Assembly: GCA_000493965.1 (NCBI GenBank)
Contig: AWNV01000025.1
Location: 1-36,098, forward strand
Direction of reading: 5' to 3'
Length of the DNA stretch: 36,098 bases
Source: Candidatus Aminicenans sakinawicola JGI OTU-1
Lineage (GTDB): Bacteria > Acidobacteriota > Aminicenantia > Aminicenantales > Aminicenantaceae
The position numbers and the translations under genes were made by a program. This document shows positions 8,726-16,767 of the stretch, piece by piece. The stretch's first letter is position 1. Every line of letters begins with the position of its first letter. The notes beneath the pieces were generated by a model. It searched no databases and was not told the origin of the DNA. It was given only the letters and a program-made list of their open reading frames with translations.

Positions 8726-9050
8726 TATTTTTGCTCCTATAACATATAAAACATCCCTACCCTGAAATGTTACTTAGAGAACAGTTCATTTTCATGGTTC
8801 GTGAGTGTGCTTGCCCATGATAAATTCATAAAAATTTTCGATGTTCTGGTTAATTTCAACGTTTTTTCAATAATCAGTATAAAGCTTTCTTCTATATATG
8901 TTAATAGTAAGATGTGATATCCTGGGTGGAGGAGTGAACGCTTTGGGTGGAAGGCCTCTTTATCAATTTCAGTCAGCAAACCCGGTTTTTATTAAAATTT
9001 ATTGCGATCTTTTTGGGAATCGTATTCTCACTTAACCAGATTTTTCCATA
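8726..9050. other. Gene-free stretch
   Basis: A 69-codon minus-strand frame (8770-8979) exists, but it has no ribosome binding site I can defend and no recognisable family. I see no clear gene here. The region is A+T-rich and leads into repeat A copy 4. Confidence 0.3.
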
Positions 9051-9203
9051 GAGGACGGTATTGAAATTCTCTATTTCTTCCGGACTTCTCGTTGACTTGA
9101 TATGTTTGTTCTGTGTAGTATTGTTGATGCAACAGCTCAAAGTGTTAAAATTGAACAAAAATGAGCAGAAATCAAAGCATTCACAAAAAGCAAATTTCTA
9201 TGT
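9051..9203 (+). repeat. Dispersed repeat family A, copy 4
   Basis: The most diverged copy. TTGACT 9092-9097 and TAGTAT 9116-9121, again spaced 18 bp. Its left end GAGGACGGTATT matches copy 3. No plus-strand gene follows; transcription from it would run toward the minus-strand YHS gene but would meet the hairpin at 9312-9348. Confidence 0.75.
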
Positions 9204-9311
9204 TACCTCGTCACAATTTTTGCTGACTCTGCTAATCGTTACTTGGGCACTATTTATAATGACGCATGGTTGAAGGGAAAAGGAATTGTTTAAATTCTTT
9301 TAAAGCTGGAT

Positions 9312-9356
9312 AAAAAAAATCCCCCTTGCTCTGAGGAGCAAGAGGGATAATTTTTT
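9312..9356. terminator. Rho-independent terminator, probably bidirectional
   Basis: A stem pairs ATCCC-CCTTGCTC with GAGCAAGAGGGAT around a four-base loop. It is flanked by an A run on the left (a T run for the minus strand) and by TTTTTT at 9351-9356 on the right. It sits just past the stop of the minus-strand YHS gene and would also stop plus-strand transcription from repeat A copy 4. Confidence 0.85.
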
Positions 9357-9371
9357 AGTTGTTCTTAGCTT

Positions 9372-9929
9372 TTACTTTTTGATTTCTTCTTTCTTGACTT
9401 CTTCTTTGCAATTTGCAGCTTTCTGCTTACACATCTCTTTCATTTTGGCTACACCTTCCTGAATTTTCTTCACAACATCTGCATTCTTTGAAGTAATCTT
9501 CACAGCAACTCCATCTTCTAAATTTTCAACATTCACTTCAATATCCTTGGAGCCCATTAAGCCCATCATGGGGCAGCAGGCTTTTTCTTCACCTTTCTTG
9601 TGCATTTTCATTTGCATTATTTTACTGTGCATTTTCTCTTCACCATGCATATGCTTCTTAGCCATCATTTTCTTCTCTAATTTCATCTCTTCTTTTTTCT
9701 GAGTATATTTTTCTGGATCCTTCACGAACGCTTCTTTACACTTCTCACAATAGAAGTAGTATGTTTCTCCTTTGTATTCGAAGGTCGCTTTTGCTTCTGA
9801 TTTCTTGATTTCCTTTCCACTGACAGGACAAGTGACTGTTTCATCAGCTTGCTGCTGGGCAACTCCAGATAAAACAACCGCGAACGAAATAGCCAAAAAC
9901 AAAGCTAAAACTTTTGAATTTTTCATCAT
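9372..9929 (-). CDS. Exported YHS-domain metal-binding protein
   Basis: A signal peptide (about residues 1-25, ending SGVAQQ) is followed by a YHS domain (about 32-75) with CPVSGKEI, YKGETYYFYCEKCKEAF and a CxxC-type pair. A lysine-, methionine- and histidine-rich linker (about 80-125, including several M-H and H-M-H steps) and CCPMMG follow. Met/His/Cys-rich segments of this kind bind copper or related soft metals in the periplasm. AAGGAGG lies eight bases before the ATG. It is on the same strand as the copper operon at 10.4-13.9 kb, which has a similar YHS module on CopA, so a role in copper or heavy-metal handling is likely, though not shown. Confidence 0.75.
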   Translation of the reverse strand: MMKNSKVLALFLAISFAVVLSGVAQQQADETVTCPVSGKEIKKSEAKATFEYKGETYYFYCEKCKEAFVKDPEKYTQKKEEMKLEKKMMAKKHMHGEEKMHSKIMQMKMHKKGEEKACCPMMGLMGSKDIEVNVENLEDGVAVKITSKNADVVKKIQEGVAKMKEMCKQKAANCKEEVKKEEIKK

Positions 9930-10168
9930 TCATAAACCTCCTTAAATTTAGGAATATATATTCTTGCTTAAACGATAAACATTATCAAGAGTTTATAGTA
10001 CCTATGTCATTTAAAAATTAAAAGTGCACTGTTTTTTAATGATTTAAAATTTAAGCTCTCCGGAGTCCCAATACGAGAGACAGTACAATTACAGGCGCAG
10101 TACTCATCACCGGAACTATGGGACAGAATGGTTCTGGTAGTGGTTGAGGCCTTTGGAGGATCAAACCG

Positions 10169-10410
10169 ATGACGCTCACGGATGCTTTGGGGAAACTCAA
10201 AGCCATAGGGCAGCCTGTTTTCCGGACCGCCGACGTCATGGCTGCACTCGACGTACGAAAATCCCATGCAAGCAAGCTTCTTGCACGCTTGGCTCAGCAT
10301 GAACATGTCCTACGGCTCAAGAGAGGGCTTTGGACATTGGCTGAGGGCTTTGAGCCATTGGCGCTCGTCCCTCATGTGACGGCCCCATTCCCAAGTTATG
10401 TGTCCTTTCC
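10169..10410 (+). pseudogene. Truncated AbiEi-type antitoxin (type IV toxin-antitoxin)
   Basis: The first 80 codons match the AbiEi antitoxin N-terminal winged-helix domain: LGKLKAIGQPVFRTADVMAA, then KSHASKLLARLAQHEHVLRL, RGLWTL, and FEPLALVPHVTAPFPSYVSF. In intact AbiEi the last segment continues into a further C-terminal domain. Here the similarity stops near 10410 and the open frame merely runs on antisense to the cupredoxin gene. No AbiEii toxin follows. It is therefore a 5' remnant lying between the YHS gene and the copper operon. Its codons are G+C-rich compared with the flanks. Confidence 0.65.
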
Positions 10411-10426
10411 CTTCGACTTTCCTACT

Positions 10427-10801
10427 TTATCTTACGATCAATTTCCCCTTCAGCATCCCCATCCCGCAGGTGAAGACATATTCTCCTTCTTTCTCAGGAG
10501 TGAACTCGACCGCCGTTGTCTGATAGGCGGGCAGCGGTTTCCGTATATTGAAATCACTGAAAACGATGGTGTCGGAACAGTCAGCTGTTTCATTTCTGTA
10601 AAAGTTCAGGCGGACGGGGGCCCCTTTTTTGACAATGAGGACATCGGGATCGTATCCTCCCTTCACGGTGATCTTGATCTCCTGAACTCCTCCCTCCTGA
10701 ACCGAAACGGCTGTCTCCCTTCTCTTCGTGAAGAAGAAATACAAGTTCACCAGCACAATGAGGGCGACTCCGAAAACCGTGACTATCAACTTTGCCGTCA
10801 T
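10427..10801 (-). CDS. Membrane-anchored cupredoxin-like protein
   Basis: One N-terminal transmembrane helix (about residues 4-24) is followed by a cupredoxin-fold domain. It shows IKITVKGGYDPDVLIVKKGA, RLNFYRNETADCSDTIVFSD and a terminal YVFTCGMGMLKGKLIV, where the Cys-Gly-Met-Gly-Met loop would bind copper. Proteins of this kind are common next to CopA ATPases and likely receive or deliver periplasmic copper. AGGAGG precedes the ATG. Only 10 bp separate it from copA, so it is the last gene of the csoR-copA operon. The binding loop has C and M where classical cupredoxins have C-H-M, so a Cu(I) site is plausible. Confidence 0.8.
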   Translation of the reverse strand: MTAKLIVTVFGVALIVLVNLYFFFTKRRETAVSVQEGGVQEIKITVKGGYDPDVLIVKKGAPVRLNFYRNETADCSDTIVFSDFNIRKPLPAYQTTAVEFTPEKEGEYVFTCGMGMLKGKLIVR

Positions 10802-10811
10802 GATCAGCCTC

Positions 10812-13481
10812 CTATGCGATAAGCTTGGTCCGTCCCAACCTGAGGGAATTGGAGACGACCGAAACAGAACTGAAGGCCATCGCCGCCGAGGCGAATATCG
10901 GATTCAAAAGAATTCCGAAAAATGGAAACAAGACTCCGGCCGCGACCGGGATGCCCACCGTATTGTAGAAAAAGGCCCAGAATAGATTCTGTTTGATCAC
11001 GCGAATCGTTTTTTTACTCAACTCAATGGCCAAGACCACGCCATTCAAGTCCCCCTTGATCAGAGTGATATCCGAGGCCTCCATGGCCACATCCGTGCCA
11101 GAACCTATAGCAATGCCTACATCGGCCTGAGCCAGAGCCGGAGCATCGTTGATTCCGTCGCCCACCATGGCCACTTTTTTCCCAGCGGATTGAAGCTTTT
11201 TTATTTCAAGAACTTTGTCTTCAGGGGGAACTTCGGAGAGAACATGCTCAATGCCTGCCTTTTTGGCGATGGCTTCCGCGGTTTTCCTGTTGTCACCGGT
11301 GAGCATGATTACGTCCAGTCCCATCTTTTTCAGCTTTCCGACCGCGGCGACCGAGCTTTCTTTCAGAGTATCGGCGACGGCAATAAGTCCCGCTGCCTTC
11401 CCGTCAAGAGAGACATAAATCGGGGTCTTCCCTTCGGCGGCGATGGCTTCCGCCTTGGACGCCAATGTATCGACGGAAATCCGTCGATTGTCCATAAGCT
11501 TCCTGTTCCCGAGCAGGACTGCCTTTCCGTCCACAAGGGCTTCGATCCCGTGTCCCTCGATAGCCTGAAAGTCCGCAGAGCCACCGGATTCGATCTTCCT
11601 TTCCGACGCTTTTCTGATGATTGCTTCACCAAGAGGATGCTCGGAAGCCTTTTCGGCACCGGAGGCAAATCTCAGGATATCATCTTCTGAAAAAGAGCCC
11701 GAAACGATAAGATCCGTGACCTCCGGCTCGCCTTTAGTCAAGGTGCCCGTTTTGTCAAAAACAATCGCATTCAGGCGGTGTGCCGTTTCCAGGCTTTCTC
11801 CTCCCTTGATCAGAATTCCGCTTTCGGCCCCTCGTCCGGTTCCGACCATCACCGCCGTCGGTGTGGCCAGGCCCAGGGCACATGGGCAGGCGATGATCAT
11901 CACGGCCACGAAATTCAGCAGGGCGAAAGTCAGAGCCGGTTTGGGTCCGAAATTAAACCAGACCACAAAAGTGAGAATGGCGATGGAAATGACGATAGGC
12001 ACGAAATAGCCGGCAATAACATCGGCCAATCTCTGGATCGGGGCTTTCGAGCCCTGCGCGTCCCGGACCAGCTTGATGATCTGTGCCAGTGCGGTATCTT
12101 TGCCGACCTTGGTAGTCCTGAACGTGAAGCTCCCCATCTTATTCATGGTGGCGCCGATGACATTGTCTCCTTTTTCCTTTTTGACAGGCAGGCTTTCCCC
12201 CGTAATCATGGACTCATCCACGCTGGACTTCCCGTCTATTATGGTTCCGTCAACCGGGATTCTTTCTCCGGGCCGGACGAGGATCTCATCTCCGACCAGA
12301 ACCTCCTCAACAGGGAGTTCCATTTCCTTTCCTTCTCTGTAGACATGAGCGGTTTTCGGCTGCAGGCCGATGAGTTTCTTGATGGCATCCGAAGTTCTCC
12401 CTTTCGCCTGGGCTTCGAACAGCCGCCCCAGAAGGATGAGGACGATAATTATGGCCGACGTGTCGAAAAAGACCCGAGGTTCAATCCCGCCTGATGTGAA
12501 AAATGAAGGAAAAGCGGTGGCGGCCACACTGTACAGGTAGGCGGCCGATGTCCCGACGGCGATCAAAGTATCCATATTGGCATTCCTGTGGCGGAACGCT
12601 CCCCAGGCCCCCCTGTAAAACTGCCAGCCTATCCAGAACTGCACGGGAGTCGCCAGTATCCAGAGAACAAAGAAATTGTTCAAAAGATCGGGAATCCAGG
12701 GGAACCATTCGGGCATGCTCCCCAGAAATATGAAAATTCCGAGGACCAGTCCGGCGAAAAATTTGATCCTGAGCTGTTTTTCTTCTTTGGCACGGACAAT
12801 TCCCTCGACATCCTCGAGTCTTGCCTCAGGCGGGACATCGAGAATTTTGTATCCCGTCCCTTCGATTGTTTTTGTGATTTCACCGAGGCTGATCTCAGAG
12901 GGGATATATTCGACATGAGCTTTCTCCGTGGCCAGGTTGACAGCCGCCTTGGTAATCCCCTTCTTTTGAAGAAGGGCTTTCTCAATTGCGGTGACACAGG
13001 AGGCACATTTCATCCCTTGCACCGGGATTTCAACGGATGCGGTTCCCACATCGTAGCCGCTCTTCTTGACCGTCGAAATCAACTCTTTGACGTTGACTAT
13101 CCGGGGCTTATAGAAAACGGTGGCTTTGGACGTCGCGAAATTGACATTGGCTTTTTCGACGCCCTGGAGATGGGAAAGGCCTTTCTGTATCGTCGACGCA
13201 CAGCTGGCACAGCTCATCCCGACGATAGGAATGTCAATTCTCTCTCCCGTCTCTCCCCCCTCCGCTTCCGTTTCTGTTTCTGTGTCGATTCCGGTCGCCC
13301 GATCGCTATGCCCGGGCTTCACTGCTGCCAGTTTTTCCTCACGGAGATATTTTTCTGGATTTTCATCAAAGGTTTTCTTGCACCCGGTGGAGCAGAAATA
13401 ATACGTTTTACCTTTGTAGACCGAAACTCCCGCCGCCTCATCTTCCTTGACGGTCATTCCGCAGATCGGATCGATAGACAT
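10812..13481 (-). CDS. copA: Copper-exporting P1B-type ATPase with N-terminal YHS domain
   Basis: This 889-residue pump moves Cu(I) out of the cytoplasm. Order of domains: YHS (residues about 1-46, with YYFCSTGCKKTF), an acidic linker, heavy-metal-associated domain 1 (GMSCASC at 88-94), domain 2 (GMKCASC at 156-162), then the ATPase core. The core shows the CPC motif in IIACPCALGLATPTA, the phosphorylation motif DKTGTLTKGEPE, the HP motif in SEHPLGEAI, and GDGINDAPALAQADVGIAIG. The C-terminal helices carry NLFWAFFYN and a serine/methionine-containing end as in CopA. The YHS module at the N terminus is an addition to the usual layout. AAGGAGG lies upstream of the start. It is cotranscribed with csoR, a 38-aa protein and the cupredoxin. 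Confidence 0.95.
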   Translation of the reverse strand: MSIDPICGMTVKEDEAAGVSVYKGKTYYFCSTGCKKTFDENPEKYLREEKLAAVKPGHSDRATGIDTETETEAEGGETGERIDIPIVGMSCASCASTIQKGLSHLQGVEKANVNFATSKATVFYKPRIVNVKELISTVKKSGYDVGTASVEIPVQGMKCASCVTAIEKALLQKKGITKAAVNLATEKAHVEYIPSEISLGEITKTIEGTGYKILDVPPEARLEDVEGIVRAKEEKQLRIKFFAGLVLGIFIFLGSMPEWFPWIPDLLNNFFVLWILATPVQFWIGWQFYRGAWGAFRHRNANMDTLIAVGTSAAYLYSVAATAFPSFFTSGGIEPRVFFDTSAIIIVLILLGRLFEAQAKGRTSDAIKKLIGLQPKTAHVYREGKEMELPVEEVLVGDEILVRPGERIPVDGTIIDGKSSVDESMITGESLPVKKEKGDNVIGATMNKMGSFTFRTTKVGKDTALAQIIKLVRDAQGSKAPIQRLADVIAGYFVPIVISIAILTFVVWFNFGPKPALTFALLNFVAVMIIACPCALGLATPTAVMVGTGRGAESGILIKGGESLETAHRLNAIVFDKTGTLTKGEPEVTDLIVSGSFSEDDILRFASGAEKASEHPLGEAIIRKASERKIESGGSADFQAIEGHGIEALVDGKAVLLGNRKLMDNRRISVDTLASKAEAIAAEGKTPIYVSLDGKAAGLIAVADTLKESSVAAVGKLKKMGLDVIMLTGDNRKTAEAIAKKAGIEHVLSEVPPEDKVLEIKKLQSAGKKVAMVGDGINDAPALAQADVGIAIGSGTDVAMEASDITLIKGDLNGVVLAIELSKKTIRVIKQNLFWAFFYNTVGIPVAAGVLFPFFGILLNPIFASAAMAFSSVSVVSNSLRLGRTKLIA

Positions 13482-13508
13482 GGCTTGCCTCCTTATTAAG
13501 AATGAGAC

Positions 13509-13625
13509 TCAAATGTTTTCGACCACCTTCTTCATCTTTTCCTGGACTTGGACGGCAATCTCGCCAAGACTTGGGTTCTCAATAGCCCGCATGGAAGCGA
13601 TGGGATCGACAAAATAATAAGACAT
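13509..13625 (-). CDS. Conserved-looking small protein (38 aa) between csoR and copA
   Basis: A short frame starting MSYYFVDPIASMRAI and ending KMKKVVENI has an excellent ribosome binding site (AGGAGGAAATC then ATG) and lies in the operon between csoR (11 bp away) and copA. It has no cysteine or histidine, and its C-terminal half is predicted amphipathic helix. I do not recognise a family. It could be a small regulatory subunit or an assembly factor of the ATPase, but this is only suggested by position. Confidence 0.6.
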   Translation of the reverse strand: MSYYFVDPIASMRAIENPSLGEIAVQVQEKMKKVVENI

Positions 13626-13635
13626 GATTTCCTCC

Positions 13636-13920
13636 TCAGTATTTCCTGAATTTCTTCAAGACAGTGATAACTTCATCGATCTTTTTCTGTCTGTCATTCC
13701 TGTTTCCCTTGTCGAAAGACTGACGGACACAGCCCTTCAGGTGCCTGTCCATGATGTTTTCCTCGACACTTTTGATCGCCCCGACAATGGAAGAGAGCTG
13801 AGTCAGGATATCGATGCAGTACCTTCCGTCCTGAATCATCTTTTGAACTCCGCGGACTTGGCCTTCGATCTTCTTCAGACGTAAGATCTCTTCTTTATGC
13901 ATCGTGATGTTTTGTTGCAT
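13636..13920 (-). CDS. csoR: CsoR-family copper-sensing repressor
   Basis: A 94-residue all-helical repressor of the CsoR/RcnR family. It shows LRLKKIEGQVRGVQKMI, then the copper ligands: Cys in GRYCIDIL, and His and Cys in DRHLKGC, giving the C-H-C set expected for Cu(I) sensing. I chose ATG 13920 because GGAGG lies five bases before it; a longer frame from 13992 has no such site. With Cu(I) bound, members of this family release DNA. An operator-like palindrome lies between the -35 and -10 of its promoter at 13997-14026, so it probably represses its own operon. Confidence 0.9.
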   Translation of the reverse strand: MQQNITMHKEEILRLKKIEGQVRGVQKMIQDGRYCIDILTQLSSIVGAIKSVEENIMDRHLKGCVRQSFDKGNRNDRQKKIDEVITVLKKFRKY

Positions 13921-13996
13921 GTTTTCCTCCATTCCGGCCTGTGATTCACTTGATTTATTCACTATTAAATCCATGGGTTTTATAGCTTCCAAAAAA

Positions 13997-14026
13997 AATA
14001 TAGCATACCCCCCTAAGGTATGTCAA
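13997..14026 (-). promoter_or_regulatory. Promoter of the copper operon with CsoR-type operator in the spacer
   Basis: On the minus strand TTGACA (14021-14026) and TATATT (13997-14002) are 18 bp apart. The spacer contains ATACCCCCCTAAGGTAT (14005-14021 on the plus strand), an inverted repeat ATACC/GGTAT around a C-rich centre, the form seen in CsoR operators. Repressor bound here would block RNA polymerase directly. Confidence 0.75.
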
Positions 14027-14062
14027 GGGATTATTCAGCACCCGGCCCCCCTGAGTCCGGCC

Positions 14063-14319
14063 CAAGAATTTTGGGCCGCCAAAATGTCTAATTAAGAGAG
14101 AAGAAAAATGGTCCGGGCAGCGATTGTCAAGCATCCATCAGAATGGGAATGCAGCGGTTACCATGAACTCCTGAATATTCCTGAAAGAAAAAGGATAATT
14201 GACTACACTTGCTTGATAAAGCTGTTGGAACTAAATTCTTATAATGAGCTTAAACAACATATCAAAACTTAATACATAAAGCCCTTAATACAGGGGACCT
14301 TATTCGCGAAGAAATATGG
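14063..14319 (+). mobile_element. Internally deleted RAYT copy (non-autonomous remnant)
   Basis: The left part matches the sequence just before and at the start of the transposase at 16768 (GAATTTTGGG, then GTCTAATTAA and ATGGTC-GGGCA). It then jumps directly to the part matching positions from about 17150 on. The jump falls between two similar motifs, ATGGTCAGGGCA (16768) and ATGGTTCGGGCA (17142), so the deletion likely arose by recombination or slippage between them. The copy also has small frame-breaking changes and ends near TATGG, where similarity stops. It lies between the copper operon and the DUF4412-like gene. Confidence 0.75.
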
Positions 14320-14375
14320 GCTGCATGAGGTTGCCGGGGGCAACATTCTCTTCAGGCGCTGAAGCGGCCTTTGGC

Positions 14376-15362
14376 TTATCTCATCTTGACGGTTGCAGGG
14401 GGTTGCCCGACACCTGCCGGATCATCAGCCAGCTGATTGATCTTGAACTTTATCAGTCCCTTTTCTCCGGACAGGGAAAGAGTCCAGGGCTCTTTATCCG
14501 GCGGCACCTTCCATGTGCGGATTTCACCGTTTTGCAGAGTGATTTTCTCTGCAATAATTTCATTATTTCCCTTATCAAGAACCTTTATATATGCTGAAGA
14601 AACTGATCCTCCCGGGCTGTTGCCGGTGGCTGTGATGATAATATGACGGTCCGGCTTCAGACTGATGCTGTGACCCGACATTCTTTTGACATCCAGGGTT
14701 TTTGATAAAGGTTTTTTATCCTTGACCGGCTTCTTGGCGTTATTCTTTGTGTTATTTCCCCCGGCTGCTTTTTCAATAACAACCTTGCTATATCCTGGAG
14801 GAATTTTGAAAAGGGCCGGATCAACAGGGCCTTTCTTGATATTTTTCAAGGCAAGCGTTGCATCGCCATTTAAGGCGTAGCTGACCTCTTTCAGGGTAAA
14901 ACCAAGCTCAGGAGACACCCATACTCTGTTTGTCACCCGTGTATCTCCATGCTTTCGGTATTCAAGAATCTGACAGGAATAGCCTTCGATCGTTTCCGTT
15001 CCGGTCGAGGTGACCTCAAGGTTCCTGCGCATGTATTCCCAGCCTGCGACAGGATTCATCATCATGGTTTGGGCAGGATCCGTCTGCTCGACATATTGAT
15101 TCACCTGAGGATTGAGCCCCCAGGAGATGCCGGTGGTGCGATTGTAAATGGTGGGCAGAGAGGGGAGAAACAGAAGTCCTTTGATCTTTTCAATACGGTA
15201 CATGTTGTCATTGACTTTCAGGTCGTAGACAACTTCAGATCCGGGGGATGTGACGGTCAGATTCGCCGTGAACTGGGCGGCGTGGACAGAGCATCCTAAG
15301 AGAAGAATAAAAAGGGAAAACAGACCTGTTTTCATTGACTGAAAAGAAATTCCAGACTTCAT
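14376..15362 (-). CDS. Exported LolA-like/DUF4412-type protein
   Basis: A signal peptide (about residues 1-28 from the chosen start, ending VHAAQF) precedes a domain with FTANLTVTSPGSEVVYDLKV and GYSCQILEYRKHGDTRVTNR, resembling the LolA-like fold of DUF4412 proteins. A lysine-rich linker (about residues 205-225) leads to a C-terminal beta-rich domain (about 230-330) with ISLKPDRHIIITATG. ATG 15362 is preferred because AGGAGG lies just upstream; an in-frame ATG at 15404 lacks one. A good minus-strand promoter lies at 15412-15441. Likely periplasmic; the exact role is not known. Confidence 0.65.
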   Translation of the reverse strand: MKSGISFQSMKTGLFSLFILLLGCSVHAAQFTANLTVTSPGSEVVYDLKVNDNMYRIEKIKGLLFLPSLPTIYNRTTGISWGLNPQVNQYVEQTDPAQTMMMNPVAGWEYMRRNLEVTSTGTETIEGYSCQILEYRKHGDTRVTNRVWVSPELGFTLKEVSYALNGDATLALKNIKKGPVDPALFKIPPGYSKVVIEKAAGGNNTKNNAKKPVKDKKPLSKTLDVKRMSGHSISLKPDRHIIITATGNSPGGSVSSAYIKVLDKGNNEIIAEKITLQNGEIRTWKVPPDKEPWTLSLSGEKGLIKFKINQLADDPAGVGQPPATVKMR

Positions 15363-15411
15363 CGTGTCCTCCTGTTCATAAGTGGGTGAGGCTTTGTTTA
15401 TCAATAAGGTG

Positions 15412-15441
15412 ATTTTAAGATAGGAAATTGCTTTTTGTCAA
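15412..15441 (-). promoter_or_regulatory. Sigma-70-type promoter for the gene at 14376-15362
   Basis: On the minus strand TTGACA (15436-15441) and TAAAAT (15412-15417) are separated by 18 bp, about 50 bp before the start codon. Confidence 0.5.
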
Positions 15442-15568
15442 AGGGAATATGAAAAAAATATCAAATCCAATAATCATAAACCGAGATTTGGGAATCTGCA
15501 ATCTCATAGACTAATTCAGGGATATGAACTGAATGCGAAAGCGGCGGATCATGATTAAATGAATGATG

Positions 15569-15587
15569 AATAGGGTCAGACCCTATT
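15569..15587. repeat. REP palindrome, solitary
   Basis: AATAGGGTCAGACCCTATT is a 9-bp inverted repeat with one central base. It is built from the same AATAGGGTCAGACC unit that flanks the RAYT transposase at 16768, but here two units face each other with nothing between. It may be a REP hairpin or an excision scar. Confidence 0.75.
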
Positions 15588-15600
15588 CCATCTGATATTG

Positions 15601-15734
15601 CCTCTTTCATGCAAACCTTTTATTGACTTTAGATGTTTCTTCTATGTATTATCGGTAATGCAGCAGCTCAGAGGGTTGAAATTGAACGAAAATGAGCAGA
15701 AATCAAAGCAACCCCAAAAATCAAATTCCTATGT
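15601..15734 (+). repeat. Dispersed repeat family A, copy 5
   Basis: TTGACT 15623-15628 and TATTAT 15647-15652, spacer 18 bp. The left end is diverged; the right end belongs to the CAACCCCAAAAA subtype. It is followed by a short toxin-like remnant and the flavodoxin gene. Confidence 0.75.
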
Positions 15735-15743
15735 TTCAAAGGA

Positions 15744-15902
15744 GTGATATTTGATCAGGTATGGAATAATAAAATCACAGCCGAATATGGCAGCACTAAA
15801 CAATATTTTCTCTCATTAGAGGATATGATAAAGAAAGCAGCAGCAAGAGCAAAGGATCTGGAGGATTTAAAATATTTGGAAAATACAAAAGATAAGCAGT
15901 AA
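15744..15902 (+). pseudogene. C-terminal remnant resembling a nucleotidyltransferase (AbiEii-like) protein
   Basis: From GTG 15744 the frame reads 52 codons to TAA 15900-15902, containing QYFLSLEDMIKKAAARAKDL and then EDLKYLE. A segment of the form SLEDLI-K-A--R-KDLEDIKYLE is the usual C-terminal end of AbiEii-like and related nucleotidyltransferase toxins. No catalytic part is present, so it is probably a 3' remnant cut by repeat A copy 5. AAAGGAG overlaps the GTG too closely to be a good ribosome binding site. Confidence 0.45.
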
Positions 15903-15919
15903 TAAGGAGAGAGGTTTTT

Positions 15920-16426
15920 ATGTCTAAAATTCTTATCACCTATTTCAGTAAAACCGGAAACACAAAAATCATTGCTGAGACCATCTTTAAAACTGTAGAT
16001 GGCGAGAAAATTATCAAACCGATTAACGAACTGCTGGATAATGAGTTAGAAGGATACAGCCTTATCTTTATCGGGTTCCCGATCCATTCTCACAGCGTTC
16101 CTTTTCCTATAGAAGCTGTACTCAAAAATATTCCCCCCAATAAAAAAATCGCATTTTTTTCTACCCATGGGTCACTTACCGGAAGCCGTCTTGCCCGGGA
16201 GGCATTGGAATACGCGAGTGTTATTACGTCAAAAGCAAAATTGCTGGGAACTTTTACTTGCAGGGGAAAAGTCTCGCCTGAGGCTCTTGAAGTTCTGGAA
16301 AAATTACCGGAGCATAAAGCCTGGGCTGAGATGACTGTTTCAGCCGATACAAACCCGGACGAGAACGACATGGAAGATGCCGCCTCCTTCGCCAGGTGGA
16401 TTATAACCCTGGCTGCACAAGATTAG
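15920..16426 (+). CDS. Flavodoxin-family protein
   Basis: The 168-residue protein opens with ILITYFSKTGNTKIIAETI, the phosphate-binding loop of FMN-binding flavodoxins (S-x-T-G-N-T). IFIGFPIHSHSVPFPI and FFSTHGSLTG supply the two loops that wrap the isoalloxazine ring. A cytoplasmic low-potential electron carrier or a flavodoxin-type reductase partner is likely. AAGGAGAGAGG precedes the ATG. It stands alone behind repeat A copy 5 and the toxin-like remnant. The specific redox partner cannot be inferred. Confidence 0.85.
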   Translation: MSKILITYFSKTGNTKIIAETIFKTVDGEKIIKPINELLDNELEGYSLIFIGFPIHSHSVPFPIEAVLKNIPPNKKIAFFSTHGSLTGSRLAREALEYASVITSKAKLLGTFTCRGKVSPEALEVLEKLPEHKAWAEMTVSADTNPDENDMEDAASFARWIITLAAQD

Positions 16427-16593
16427 ATTTGCCTGCAGACTTTATTTCGATATTCTTAGAATCCTTTCGTCTTTGCTGACCTCGATTGTGGGTCTTTTTG
16501 GTATCCACAGGTATTCCGCAAAAGTTTGATTCCCGCATCTGATTTTCCCTCTTTATACAGATCCCAAGCTTCATCTGCCTTATTCAAATGCTA
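16427..16593. other. Gene-free stretch before the RAYT repeats
   Basis: No gene is evident. The minus strand has a short frame fragment, but without a start or family match I do not call it. Confidence 0.3.
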
Positions 16594-16661
16594 AATAGGG
16601 TCAGACCTGCGCAACTGATAAATTATAAATAGGGTCAGACCTGTATAAATAGGGTCAGACC
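16594..16661 (+). repeat. Three direct REP units upstream of the RAYT
   Basis: AATAGGGTCAGACC occurs at 16594-16607, 16628-16641 and 16648-16661. The last two are 20 bp apart. They face the inverted units (GGTCTGACCCTATT) that lie after the transposase, so the gene is bracketed by repeats in opposite orientation, as expected for REP/RAYT modules. Confidence 0.85.
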
Positions 16662-16767
16662 TGTGCAGCTGACTCTAAACAAATGAGATCACTACTTATT
16701 TTTCCGGAAATATGGCCTTAATTGAGAATTTTGGGTCGCCAAAACGTCTAATTAATAGAGAAGAAAA

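Noticed and set aside
8770..8979. Minus-strand frame of 69 codons
   Set aside because: No convincing ribosome binding site or recognisable domain; A+T-rich intergenic composition.
10007..10306. Minus-strand frames opposite the AbiEi fragment
   Set aside because: The plus strand encodes a recognisable AbiEi N-terminal domain; the minus frames show no family features.
12588..13499. Long plus-strand frame of 303 codons opposite copA
   Set aside because: It mirrors the clear CopA coding sequence, has no ribosome binding site or family match, and arises from the G+C-rich codon use of copA.
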